Assembly: GCA_016191815.1 (NCBI GenBank)
Contig: JACPVI010000037.1
Location: 1 to 64,000 of the forward strand
Origin: Myxococcales bacterium
Lineage (GTDB): Bacteria; Myxococcota; Myxococcia; Myxococcales; Myxococcaceae
Direction of reading: 5' to 3'
DNA length: 64,000 nt
Position numbers and translations under genes: made by a program. Shown in pieces: positions 16,094-24,292 of this stretch. Each line of letters opens with the position of its first letter. Position 1 is the stretch's first letter. The notes under the pieces are model-generated. The model was given only the letters and a program-made list of their open reading frames with translations, was not told the DNA's origin and did not search any database.

Positions 16094-17829
16094 AGGCGCC
16101 CGCCGCCATGCTCGCCGTGCTCCTCGCCGCCACGACGTCCCGCGGGGCCGCCAGGTACTCCCTGCTCGGCTCGCTCGGAGGGGGCCACACCCGCTCCGAT
16201 ATCTTCGCGGGGCAGACCCACACCGGATTGCCGTCCTGGATCTGGAATGCCTCGGTCTCGGTCAGCGCCTCTCCCTTCCGCCTTGGGCTCCTCTCCTTGT
16301 CCGCCGGTGTGGGCTACAGCGGACAGCGAAGCATCTACTCGGAGGGGACGGTCGACAACCATGGGCTCGGATATCGGGCGGGGCTGTCCACCAAGCTCTC
16401 CGCGCTCTCCATTTCTTTGACAGCCTCGCGCGACACCGCCGACTTCTTGAGCAACGTCGGCACGCCCCAGACCGGCTCGACCCTGACCACGAGCTACGTG
16501 GGCAACGCCAGCCTGCTCGTGTCCGGCTACCCTTCGCTGTCGTTTGGAATCTCGCGCGTGGACACCGAGAACCTGAGTTTCGGAAGCGATCCGCGGCCGT
16601 CCGGGCGTACCAACCTCCAGGTCTCCTCTGCGCACTCGACCAGCAACCTCATCTACGCCGCCAACTACGGCACCGGCTGGAACACCGGTCTCCTCTCGCA
16701 GGAAAACTTCCGCTCGCACGGCGCCAGCCTGTCGGCAACCGCCGCACTGCGCAGCGACATCGGCTTCGGGATTTCCGAGCATTACTACCTTCGCCTGCCC
16801 ACCCACTCCGCCCCCGACAACCCTCGTTACGATGACAACGCCTTCAACACCTCTCTCCAGTGGAAACCCGGCGAGCGGCTCACCACCAACCTGGGCTACT
16901 CCTATCGCCACACTCTGGTGACCCTGCTGGACGCCGTCGCCCTCGAAAGCCGCGTACAGACCCTGGCGCCGGGAGTGCAGTACCGCATCAACCCCGAGAC
17001 CGTGGTCAGCGGCAGCGGCGCTCTCACCTACACCGCCATCCGCGGCCAGCCCGGCCAGCTTTCCGCCGGCAGCGGCCAGCAGATCGGCAGCGGAATCGGC
17101 TTCCGGAAGTCACTTCGGCCCAACATGAGCCTGAACCTGGGCGGAAACGCCAGCGTGGGGCTCGGGGAAAACCTCGACGGGAACATCTTTCTCGGCTACG
17201 GCCTGGGCGGCAACGGCAGCCTGAGCATGTGGGGGAAACCCGGTCAGCTGTCGGTGACCTACTCGGTCGCCTTCAGCCAGAACCTGGGCGGCGTGCTCAA
17301 CTCTTCGCTGATCCAACAGGGCTCGATCGAGGGACAGACATTCGTCTCCCGCGCCCTGCTGAGTGGCGCCCTGCGCTTCTACTCCAGCCGGCGCGACGTC
17401 GCGGACGTCGGCACCTTCCTCAGCCGCACCCTCGCGTTCGACACCTCCTTCCGGAAGGGGCGCTACAGCGCTTCCTTCAACGCCGGAAGCTCGGAAGGGC
17501 TCGACCGGACGCTGCAGAGCCCGATCTCCGATGGCCTGTTCCTTCCAGCCGGGTACAACTCCCACGCCCGATACGCGGCGCTCACCTCCGGCGTCTCCCT
17601 GTTCCGCGACCGACTGGGCATCTCCGGCACTGCGCGTACCGTCTACACGCGTCCACCGTCGGGCCTTTCCTCCTGGGAGCACGGCTTCGGCCTCAATGTC
17701 GGCTGGAGCATTGGCGCCTTCGGTTTCTCGCTCAGCGAGCAGCTGTCCTACGGGGGCACGGGCGACTCCTGGCGAACTGCCAATCTGGTGATGCTTCAGG
17801 TATCCAGGGGCTTCGGCCTGGCCTTCTAG
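16090..17829 (+). CDS. Outer-membrane beta-barrel protein, candidate porin of a cytochrome conduit
   Basis: 579 residues from the GTG at 16090 (GTGA overlap with the previous stop), giving the signal peptide MLAVLLAATTSRGAA. The entire mature protein is repeated amphipathic strands with aromatic girdles and short turns, rich in Ser, Gly, Asn and Tyr, and ends with the classic C-terminal aromatic strand VSRGFGLAF. The number of predicted strands is well above 16. No enzymatic motif is seen. It lies in one operon with a beta-propeller lipoprotein and an 11/12-heme cytochrome, the composition expected for a porin-cytochrome conduit in which a barrel sheathes a multiheme wire across the outer membrane. 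No sequence similarity to known MtrB/OmbB proteins was tested. Confidence 0.75.
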   Translation: MKAPAAMLAVLLAATTSRGAARYSLLGSLGGGHTRSDIFAGQTHTGLPSWIWNASVSVSASPFRLGLLSLSAGVGYSGQRSIYSEGTVDNHGLGYRAGLSTKLSALSISLTASRDTADFLSNVGTPQTGSTLTTSYVGNASLLVSGYPSLSFGISRVDTENLSFGSDPRPSGRTNLQVSSAHSTSNLIYAANYGTGWNTGLLSQENFRSHGASLSATAALRSDIGFGISEHYYLRLPTHSAPDNPRYDDNAFNTSLQWKPGERLTTNLGYSYRHTLVTLLDAVALESRVQTLAPGVQYRINPETVVSGSGALTYTAIRGQPGQLSAGSGQQIGSGIGFRKSLRPNMSLNLGGNASVGLGENLDGNIFLGYGLGGNGSLSMWGKPGQLSVTYSVAFSQNLGGVLNSSLIQQGSIEGQTFVSRALLSGALRFYSSRRDVADVGTFLSRTLAFDTSFRKGRYSASFNAGSSEGLDRTLQSPISDGLFLPAGYNSHARYAALTSGVSLFRDRLGISGTARTVYTRPPSGLSSWEHGFGLNVGWSIGAFGFSLSEQLSYGGTGDSWRTANLVMLQVSRGFGLAF

Positions 17830-17837
17830 GAGGCGGT

Positions 17838-18875
17838 GTGTTCCAGCGCTCGCGCCAGAGAGTCCGAGCCGCCGCGGCCGCGGTGCTCCTGGCCTCCTGC
17901 GCCCACGCTCCCCCGCCGCCTCCACCACCTCCGGACGCCCCCGCCTGGCCCCCGCCGCCCGAGATCGCCCGCATCCGCTTCGAAGGCACCTTCCCGGATG
18001 CTCGGATCGCTCCCGAGAAGCCCTCCATCTGGCAGAGGGCGCTGGAGGTGATCCTCGGCATCGACCCTGCCGAGGCCCGGCGGGAGGGCCTGTATCTCCA
18101 TCGCCCGTTCGGGATCGCCGCCAGCGATCGCGGCTTCGTCCTCACCGATCCCGACGGAAGGGCGGTGCTCAAGGTCGACTGGCTCGCCGCCAAGGCAGTC
18201 CCGGTGGTCTGTGCGGATCATCCCTGGGAGATGCCGATGGCCGTGGCCCTTGGCCCCTCGGGCGAGCTGTACGTGGCCGACGGAGGAGCGGGCGCCGTGG
18301 TGAGGGTCGAGCCGGGAGGGGCCTGCAGCCTGATCGGCACGGGCGCACTGGAGCGGCCCACCGGGCTTGCCTTCTCCTCCGGGAGCCTCTTCGTGGTGGA
18401 CCCGCCTCGCCACCAGGTGGTCGCCTTCGGCCCGGATGGGCGGGAGCGAATTCGCTTCGGCGCGCGCGGCGACAGCGGCTCGGGGCTCAACTTCCCGACC
18501 GCGATCGCCGCCTCAACGGACGGCACGCTCCTGGTGGTGGACGCGCTCAACTTCCGGGTGGCGCGCTTCTCTGCCCAGGGCGAGTTCCTCGGCGCCTTCG
18601 GCACCGCCGGAGACGGCGGAGGAGCCTTCGGCCGCCCCAAGGCCATCGCGATGGATGCCGGAGGAAAGGCCTACATCAGCGACGCCCACCACGACGTGGT
18701 GATCATCTTCTCTCCCGCGGGGGACTTCGAGCTCGCGGTGGGCGGGAGCGGCGCGGGAGCGGGCACCTTCACCTTGCCCGCGGGCGTTGCCATCGGGGGA
18801 GATTTCCTCTACGTGGTCGACTCCTACAACCACCGCGTCGAGGTGTTTCGCATCTTGGGTGGAGGGAAGCCGTGA
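17838..18875 (+). CDS. NHL-repeat beta-propeller lipoprotein (second copy)
   Basis: 345 residues from the GTG at 17838, which has AGGAGG 4 bases upstream and gives a lipoprotein signal with lipobox VLLASC. An oligo-proline stretch follows, then six NHL-type blades (GIAASDRGFVLTDP, ELYVADGGAGAVVRVEP, LFVVDPPRHQVVAFGPDG, LLVVDALNFRVARFSAQGEFLGAFG, AYISDAHHDVVIIF, LYVVDSYNHRVEVF). It parallels the lipoprotein at 9411-10493, so each cytochrome block has its own propeller. It overlaps the next cytochrome gene by 4 bases. The likely role is extracytoplasmic scaffolding or maturation of the partner cytochrome (inference from context). Confidence 0.9.
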   Translation: MFQRSRQRVRAAAAAVLLASCAHAPPPPPPPPDAPAWPPPPEIARIRFEGTFPDARIAPEKPSIWQRALEVILGIDPAEARREGLYLHRPFGIAASDRGFVLTDPDGRAVLKVDWLAAKAVPVVCADHPWEMPMAVALGPSGELYVADGGAGAVVRVEPGGACSLIGTGALERPTGLAFSSGSLFVVDPPRHQVVAFGPDGRERIRFGARGDSGSGLNFPTAIAASTDGTLLVVDALNFRVARFSAQGEFLGAFGTAGDGGGAFGRPKAIAMDAGGKAYISDAHHDVVIIFSPAGDFELAVGGSGAGAGTFTLPAGVAIGGDFLYVVDSYNHRVEVFRILGGGKP

Positions 18876-20674
18876 GGTGGTTGCTGGCGTCGCTGTTGCT
18901 CCTCGCCGCGCGCATGGCCCTCGGCCAAGCGGGGGTGATGGCCACCAAGCACAACCTCTCCGCCAGCGGTCCGGGGCCGATCAAGTCCGAGGTGGAGAGC
19001 CAGGTCTGCGTGTTCTGCCACGTCCCGCACGGAGGCCGTGGCCTCGGCAACAACCGGCCACTCTCCGCCACCTCCTACCAGCCCTACGCGAGCAGCACGC
19101 TGGTCTCGCAGCCTCCGGACCGGCCCAGCGGCTCCACCCGGATTTGCCTCTCGTGCCACGACGGGACCATCGCGGTGGGCCGGACGCTCGCCTCGGGGCA
19201 GATCCCGGTGCAGGGGACCGATCCCACCGGCCGGCTCTCTTTGGGCCGGAGCAACCTGGGCACCGACCTCCGCAAGAGCCACCCGGTCTCGTTCGTCCCG
19301 GCGACCTCGCCCAGGTTTCGCGCTCCCCCCGCGTCAGATCCGGTGAAGCTCGACGGGCAAGGCAGGCTGGAGTGCATCTCCTGCCACGACCCGCACTCCA
19401 ACGAGGGCGCTCCGGTGGACGGGAAGTTCCTGGTCAAACCCAACCGGGCCTCCACGCTCTGCCTCACCTGCCACGTCGAGCCGGCCTGGACCTCGAACCC
19501 GTCGGTGCACCAGGCCTCGACCGCCACCTATGATGGGCCGCTCGGGGCCACCACCCCATACAAGACGGTGGCCGACAACGCCTGCTCCGCCTGCCACACC
19601 TCGCACGGAGCGGCGACTACCGCGCGGCTGCTCAAGGACGGCCCCTCCAAGGTGTGCATGCAGTGCCACTCGGGGAAGGTGGCGCAGAGGGACCTGAGCG
19701 CGGACTTCGCGAAGCCCTACTCCCACCCGGCGTTGGGCCACGAGCCCTCGTCTCACGACGCGGCGGAGGGACCGGGCAACGAGCTGGATGCGCTCCCGGA
19801 GACGCGGGCCACCGCGCGCCGCCATGTGGAGTGCGTCGACTGCCACAACCCTCACGCCGTCTACAGCAACGGCGCCAGCCGCCGGCGGCTCCCGGGGAGC
19901 GCGAGGTCCAGGCCCGAATCCGGGCTGGTGCTGGAGGGAGACCCGCTGGCGCAAGGGGCGCGTCTGTCGCGGAGCTTCGCGGGGGTTTGGGGCATCGACC
20001 GAAACGGCTCGAAGGTCGACCAGGCCCAGTACGAGTACGAGGTGTGTTTCAAGTGCCACGCGGACAGCGCCAACCGGCCCCTGCGAGGTCCCTCCCGCTC
20101 GCAGGGGGGGCTGAGGCGGCCGTCCTCCAACCTGCGCCTGGCGACGGACCTGGGCGCCGTCTCCTACCATCCCATCCAGGGGCCGGGCCGGAACCCGGGC
20201 GTCCCTGGGCTGATCGGGCTCACCGAGACGAGCGTGATCTACTGCACCGACTGCCACAACTCGGACACCGGGCCGGGCAACGGCGGAGACGGCCCGGCGG
20301 GGCCGCACGGCTCGAGCTTCCCCTATCTACTGGAGCGGAACCTGGCGACCGACGACTTCACGCCGGAGAGCGAAGAGGCCTACGCGCTCTGCTACAAGTG
20401 CCACGACCGGGGCGTGCTGTACTCCGAGAGCTCCGGCTTCCCGCATCTCGCGCACGTCCAGCGAGCCAGGACTCCATGCACCGTCTGCCATGACTCGCAC
20501 GGAGTCTCGGCCCTGGAGGGCAACCCGGCGAGCAACGCTCACCTCATCAACTTCGATCTCACCATCGTCCAGCCCAGCTCCGGCGGGCAGCTCAACTACA
20601 CCAGCATGGGGCCGCGGCGGGGTATGTGCTCGATGAGGTGCCACTTTGTGGAGCACAAGGGGACGATGTATTGA
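18872..20674 (+). CDS. Exported multiheme cytochrome c, 11 CXXCH plus one CXXXCH
   Basis: 600 residues; GTG start overlapping the propeller stop. The signal peptide (LLASLLLLAARMALG) is followed by eleven CXXCH motifs, many as CHxxHG/CHDPHS doublets, and one C-terminal CSMRCH with three residues between the cysteines. CX3CH sites are tolerated by some cytochrome c maturation systems, so it may hold a twelfth heme. The first two motifs (CVFCH, CLSCHDGTI) match those of the tetraheme protein at 12647. It is the last gene of block B, directly behind a barrel and a propeller. A role as the electron wire of an outer-membrane conduit is likely by context. Confidence 0.92.
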   Translation: MRWLLASLLLLAARMALGQAGVMATKHNLSASGPGPIKSEVESQVCVFCHVPHGGRGLGNNRPLSATSYQPYASSTLVSQPPDRPSGSTRICLSCHDGTIAVGRTLASGQIPVQGTDPTGRLSLGRSNLGTDLRKSHPVSFVPATSPRFRAPPASDPVKLDGQGRLECISCHDPHSNEGAPVDGKFLVKPNRASTLCLTCHVEPAWTSNPSVHQASTATYDGPLGATTPYKTVADNACSACHTSHGAATTARLLKDGPSKVCMQCHSGKVAQRDLSADFAKPYSHPALGHEPSSHDAAEGPGNELDALPETRATARRHVECVDCHNPHAVYSNGASRRRLPGSARSRPESGLVLEGDPLAQGARLSRSFAGVWGIDRNGSKVDQAQYEYEVCFKCHADSANRPLRGPSRSQGGLRRPSSNLRLATDLGAVSYHPIQGPGRNPGVPGLIGLTETSVIYCTDCHNSDTGPGNGGDGPAGPHGSSFPYLLERNLATDDFTPESEEAYALCYKCHDRGVLYSESSGFPHLAHVQRARTPCTVCHDSHGVSALEGNPASNAHLINFDLTIVQPSSGGQLNYTSMGPRRGMCSMRCHFVEHKGTMY

Positions 20675-20677
20675 GGC

Positions 20678-20815
20678 GGTCGAGGGTCGAGCGTCGAGCG
20701 TCGAGGGCGACCCGTCGAGCGCCGTCCAGCGTTCGACGGCCTTTCCGTCGACGTGAAAGACGTCCAGGGCGCTCCACCGCCGCTGAACGGCCCACTCGAC
20801 GCTCGACCCTCGACC
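20678..20815. repeat. Long inverted repeat between convergent operons
   Basis: A perfect 21-bp inverted repeat (20678-20698 and 20795-20815) built from GTCGAG/GGTCGAG units occupies nearly the whole gap between the convergent cytochrome operon and actF. The arms are internally repetitive (GGTCGAGGGTCGAGCGTCGAG), and smaller TCGACG palindromes lie in between. It could act as a two-way transcription barrier, or be a REP- or MITE-like element. Confidence 0.75.
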
Positions 20816-20825
20816 CTCGACCGAG

Positions 20826-21953
20826 CTAGCTCACCGCCGGCACCGGCGCCGGGCGCAGCGCGCCGGCCACCAGCAGCACGAACGCGCCAGCGAGCCCAAG
20901 CGAAACCAGCACCGCGGCGATTCCCACCGCCGAATGCTCGCCGCTCACCGACGGCACCACCATCAGGTATTTCTCCAGCCACTGCCCAGCGAGCAACCCG
21001 ATCGCCAGCGCGGCGAGCACCCTCGGCGCCCGCTTCGCCTTCTCGGAGAAAAGCCCGATGAACGGCACCACGAAGCTCAGCCCCACCACCAGCACCGTGA
21101 GCGGCAGCCACGGGGAATGCATGCGCCTGAGGAGGAAGCCTGTCTCCTCTGGCATGTTGCCGAACCAGATCGGCAGGTACTGGGACCACACCAGATAGGC
21201 CCAGAACACCGAGAACCCGAAGAGCAGCTTCCCAAGGTCGTGCCGCTGGTCCCCCGAGGCCATGCCCGTCTTGAGCGCGAGCAGGGCGACCACCGCCACC
21301 CCCGCCAAGAGCGCTCCCATGAAGCCTTGCGCCCCCAAAAGGGTGCTCACCCACTCCGGGTCGAGCGCCAGCACGAAGTCGAACCACCACACCGACAGGG
21401 TCACCGCGTAGACCAGGCAGTACACCACCGCTACCCGCATCGAGGGCTCTGCCCCGTCCTTGCGCGGCTTCACCAGTAGCCACCCGAGCCACGCCAGCGC
21501 GCTGTAGAGAACCACGCTTCGCACCACCAAGAATGGGACGTTGAGCCACCACTCACGGTGCGGCATCGAGTCGTGCACCCACGGCGCCCACCTCGATACC
21601 CCTAGCAGGAGCAGCGCGAGCACCAGCGCCCCGAACGGAACGAAACCGTACGCGGCCGGGAACAGCGGCAACAGCGAGCGGCTCCACTGGGCACCGGCGA
21701 TCCGCATCGCCGCCTGGAAGCCCAGGACGCCGAACGCCGTCCCGGTGAAGAACAGCCAGCTCGCGATCAGCGGTCCGAAGGCTCCGGCGTCCATCACCGA
21801 TTCGCCGTGACCACCGGCCGCGGCGTGCTCCGCCGGAGCACCCTGCAGCGCGCTCCAGGCGAAGGCCACCGCCACCACCGCGAAGGCCGCCGCGCAGGCC
21901 ATCGCGGCCGAACGCCCCAACACCGCCGAAGCATCGCTGAACCACCGTTTCAT
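20826..21953 (-). CDS. actF: Alternative complex III subunit ActF
   Basis: 375 residues from the ATG at 21953, in a 4-base overlap with actE. Ten or so transmembrane helices, with SWLFFTGTAFGVLGFQAAMRI, PFLVVRSVVLYSALAWLGWLL and WSQYLPIWFGNMPEETGF typical of the ActF quinol:cytochrome c oxidoreductase membrane subunit (NrfD-related but smaller than ActC). It is part of the membrane arm of alternative complex III, which oxidises menaquinol and reduces cytochrome c. It is the last gene of the act operon visible here; no ActG or ActH follows, because a convergent cytochrome operon begins after a repeat. Myxobacterial complexes with only A-F are plausible. Confidence 0.9.
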   Translation of the reverse strand: MKRWFSDASAVLGRSAAMACAAAFAVVAVAFAWSALQGAPAEHAAAGGHGESVMDAGAFGPLIASWLFFTGTAFGVLGFQAAMRIAGAQWSRSLLPLFPAAYGFVPFGALVLALLLLGVSRWAPWVHDSMPHREWWLNVPFLVVRSVVLYSALAWLGWLLVKPRKDGAEPSMRVAVVYCLVYAVTLSVWWFDFVLALDPEWVSTLLGAQGFMGALLAGVAVVALLALKTGMASGDQRHDLGKLLFGFSVFWAYLVWSQYLPIWFGNMPEETGFLLRRMHSPWLPLTVLVVGLSFVVPFIGLFSEKAKRAPRVLAALAIGLLAGQWLEKYLMVVPSVSGEHSAVGIAAVLVSLGLAGAFVLLVAGALRPAPVPAVS

Positions 21954-22471
21954 CGAGAGCCCCCGCCGGTTCCTCCGGCACCTGCCTTGGCGATGCAACC
22001 CGCGCTCTGGATCTTCCGCACGTAGGCGACCACGTCCCACCGATCGCGGCTGGTCGTGCCCTCCCGGAGCGGCGGCATCGCCGGTCCTCCAGCGGTGATC
22101 GTCCCGTAGATGAACCCGTCCGTCTGGTCGCAGATGGACTGCTTCCTGAGATTGGGAGTCTTGTAGTGCTTCACGAACTTTCCGTCGCCCTCGCCCTTCG
22201 CCCCGTGGCACACCGCGCAGTGCCGGGCGAACAGGTGCTCGCCTCGCCCGGCCGACTCGGGATCGCCGGCGTGGGGATTGGCGACCTCCTCCGTATCCGT
22301 CCGGTCGGAGACGAGCTCCACCCCGCCCTCCGGCACCGAGCCCGGCGGCGGCGGACGGGGCCCCTCCTGCGGAGATACCGAGGGCTGGTCTTCCATGCTC
22401 GCGGGCCAGGCGGCGTCCGCACAGCCGGTGAGCAAGAGCAGCGCCCCACACGCTGCTAGAAGCCGCCTCAT
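21950..22471 (-). CDS. actE: Alternative complex III monoheme cytochrome c subunit ActE (lipoprotein)
   Basis: 173 residues. The signal ends in lipobox LLTGC, so it is lipid-anchored on the periplasmic side. One heme site CAVCHGAKGEGDG, then a typical class I cytochrome c body (TPNLRKQS, the methionine in GGPAMPPLREG as likely sixth ligand, and the C-terminal helix DRWDVVAYVRKIQ). In alternative complex III, ActE is the exit cytochrome that hands electrons to soluble cytochrome c or an oxidase. It overlaps actD and actF by 4 bases on each side. Confidence 0.93.
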   Translation of the reverse strand: MRRLLAACGALLLLTGCADAAWPASMEDQPSVSPQEGPRPPPPGSVPEGGVELVSDRTDTEEVANPHAGDPESAGRGEHLFARHCAVCHGAKGEGDGKFVKHYKTPNLRKQSICDQTDGFIYGTITAGGPAMPPLREGTTSRDRWDVVAYVRKIQSAGCIAKAGAGGTGGGSR

Positions 22472-22962
22472 CGCGCAACCTCCTCGGCGCCGTGCCTCCG
22501 CAAGATCGCGTCCACCTCTCCCGGCGAGCCGGCCGGCACGAACACCGCGACCCGGTCGACGGTGGCCCGCTCGTGGAACCTGCCGCCCTTCCGCGCCATC
22601 GCCGACCCGATCATCACCGCGATGAAATTGGTGATGCCCGCGAACAGCACCATCAGCTCGAAGTAGATGACGACGTAAGCGGTGGTGGAGACGATTGGCT
22701 TCCCCGAGACCAGCATCGGCATCTCGAGGGAGGTCCAGGTGGTGAAGGCGATGGCCGCGGCCAGCCCGGTGAGCCCCCCCACCAAGGTCACCCAGCCCAG
22801 CCGGCTACGGGGCTTGCCCAGCGCCGCTTCCAGCTCGTGGTACGGCGCCGGACTCTGCGCGGAAAGCCCCTTCACGCCGCGGCCCACCAGCTCGCGGATG
22901 GCACCCGCGGCGGAGGCCGGATCCGCGAACAGACCGACGACGCCCTTGTCCTCATGCGGCAT
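22468..22962 (-). CDS. actD: Alternative complex III subunit ActD (DUF3341)
   Basis: 164 residues with the characteristic arrangement: a soluble N-terminal domain (GLFADPASAAGAIRELVGRGVKG), then two transmembrane helices (WVTLVGGLTGLAAAIAFTTW; YVVIYFELMVLFAGITNFIAV), then a short cytoplasmic tail ending FHERATVDRVAVFV. This is the DUF3341 family, a structural subunit that binds the membrane core of alternative complex III. It overlaps actC by 11 bases and actE by 4 bases. Confidence 0.93.
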   Translation of the reverse strand: MPHEDKGVVGLFADPASAAGAIRELVGRGVKGLSAQSPAPYHELEAALGKPRSRLGWVTLVGGLTGLAAAIAFTTWTSLEMPMLVSGKPIVSTTAYVVIYFELMVLFAGITNFIAVMIGSAMARKGGRFHERATVDRVAVFVPAGSPGEVDAILRRHGAEEVAR

Positions 22963-24292
22963 GGGCGATCTCCCCTTGCGCCTCGTGCGCTTCCTCGGCG
23001 GCCTGCTCCTTCATCTCGGAGAGCGAGACCGAGGGCAGGACCTTCAGGAACAGCAGGAACCACATCCCGAACCAGCCGAAAGAGCCGATGTACAAGGCGA
23101 TCTCCGCCTGGGCCGGCCAGTAATTGCCCCAGGCGAACGGGTCATGGCTGTGCGAGAGCGAGGTGGCGACGATGTTGAAACGCTCGAGGAACATCCCCAC
23201 GTTCACGAACAGCGAGATGACGAACAGGACCGCGATGTTCTCGCGCACCCTCTTGAGGAAGCACAGTTGCGGCGCCACGCAGTTGCAGAACACCATCAGC
23301 CAGAAGTGGAACTTGTAGTCCCCGGTCGCGCGGAAGATGAACAGGTCGCGCTCCACGGTGTTCGTCCCATATGCGGCCATGAAAAACTCGACCCCGTAGG
23401 AGTAGGTCACGATCAGCGAGGTGAGGATCAAAAGCCTCGAGAGCATGTCGAAGTGCCTGCCGGTGACGTAGGAGTGGAGCTTGTAGGCCTTCCGCAGCGG
23501 CACCAGGATGGTGATCACCATCGCCACCCCGGAGAGGATCGCCCCCGCGACGAAGTACGGCGCGAAGATGGTGGAGTGCCACCCGGGAGTGATCGACATC
23601 GCGAAGTCCCAGGACACCACGCTGTGCACGGAGATCACGAGCGGGGTGGCCAGCGCGGCGAAGAACAGGTAGCCCCGCACGTACCGGCGCCACTCCGAGT
23701 CGGTGCCCCTCCAGCCCAGCGCCAAGAGCGCGTACACCTTCTTCTTCCAGCCCTTGAGGGTGTCGCGGATGGCGGCGATGTCCGGCACCAGGCCGGTGTA
23801 GAGGAAGAGCGCGCTCACCGTGAGGTAGGTGCTGATCGCGAAGACGTCCCAGACGAGCGGCGAGCGGAAGTTCACCCACAGCTCGCGCTGGTTCGGGTAG
23901 GGGAACAGCCAGAAGCCCAGCCAGGCCCGCCCCAGGTGGATGATCGGGAAGAGGCCGGCGGTGAGCACCGCGAACACCGTCATCGCCTCGGCGCTCCGGT
24001 AGACCGCGGTGCGGAACTTCGCCCGGAAGAGAAACAGGATCGCCGAGATCAGCGTCCCCGAGTGGGCGATGCCCACCCAGAAGACGAAACTGGAGATCAT
24101 CATCCCCCACATCCCAGGGTGCATCAGCCCGGTGTGGCCGAAGCCCTCGGTGAGCATCTTCGACCACCAGTAGCCGCCGTAGGCGATCATCCCCAGGCAG
24201 GTGAGGAAGAGCAGGTACCAGAGCCCCCCGGGCTTCCCGAGGGTTCCGGCTATGTCGCGCTGGATCGCGGTCGCCGCATTGGTGTCTTTCAT
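22952..24292 (-). CDS. actC: Alternative complex III quinol-binding subunit ActC (NrfD family)
   Basis: 446 residues from the ATG at 24292 (4-base overlap with actB). NrfD-like polytopic protein with about ten helices, including WYLLFLTCLGMIAYGGYWW, MISSFVFWVGIAHSGTLISAI and SVHSVVSWDFAMSITPGWHS. NrfD-type subunits carry the quinol site at the periplasmic face and dock with the FeS subunit ActB. The reading frame extends upstream inside actB, but the methionine used here is at the expected start of the family (MKDTNAATAIQRD) and gives the standard length. Confidence 0.94.
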   Translation of the reverse strand: MKDTNAATAIQRDIAGTLGKPGGLWYLLFLTCLGMIAYGGYWWSKMLTEGFGHTGLMHPGMWGMMISSFVFWVGIAHSGTLISAILFLFRAKFRTAVYRSAEAMTVFAVLTAGLFPIIHLGRAWLGFWLFPYPNQRELWVNFRSPLVWDVFAISTYLTVSALFLYTGLVPDIAAIRDTLKGWKKKVYALLALGWRGTDSEWRRYVRGYLFFAALATPLVISVHSVVSWDFAMSITPGWHSTIFAPYFVAGAILSGVAMVITILVPLRKAYKLHSYVTGRHFDMLSRLLILTSLIVTYSYGVEFFMAAYGTNTVERDLFIFRATGDYKFHFWLMVFCNCVAPQLCFLKRVRENIAVLFVISLFVNVGMFLERFNIVATSLSHSHDPFAWGNYWPAQAEIALYIGSFGWFGMWFLLFLKVLPSVSLSEMKEQAAEEAHEAQGEIAHAA

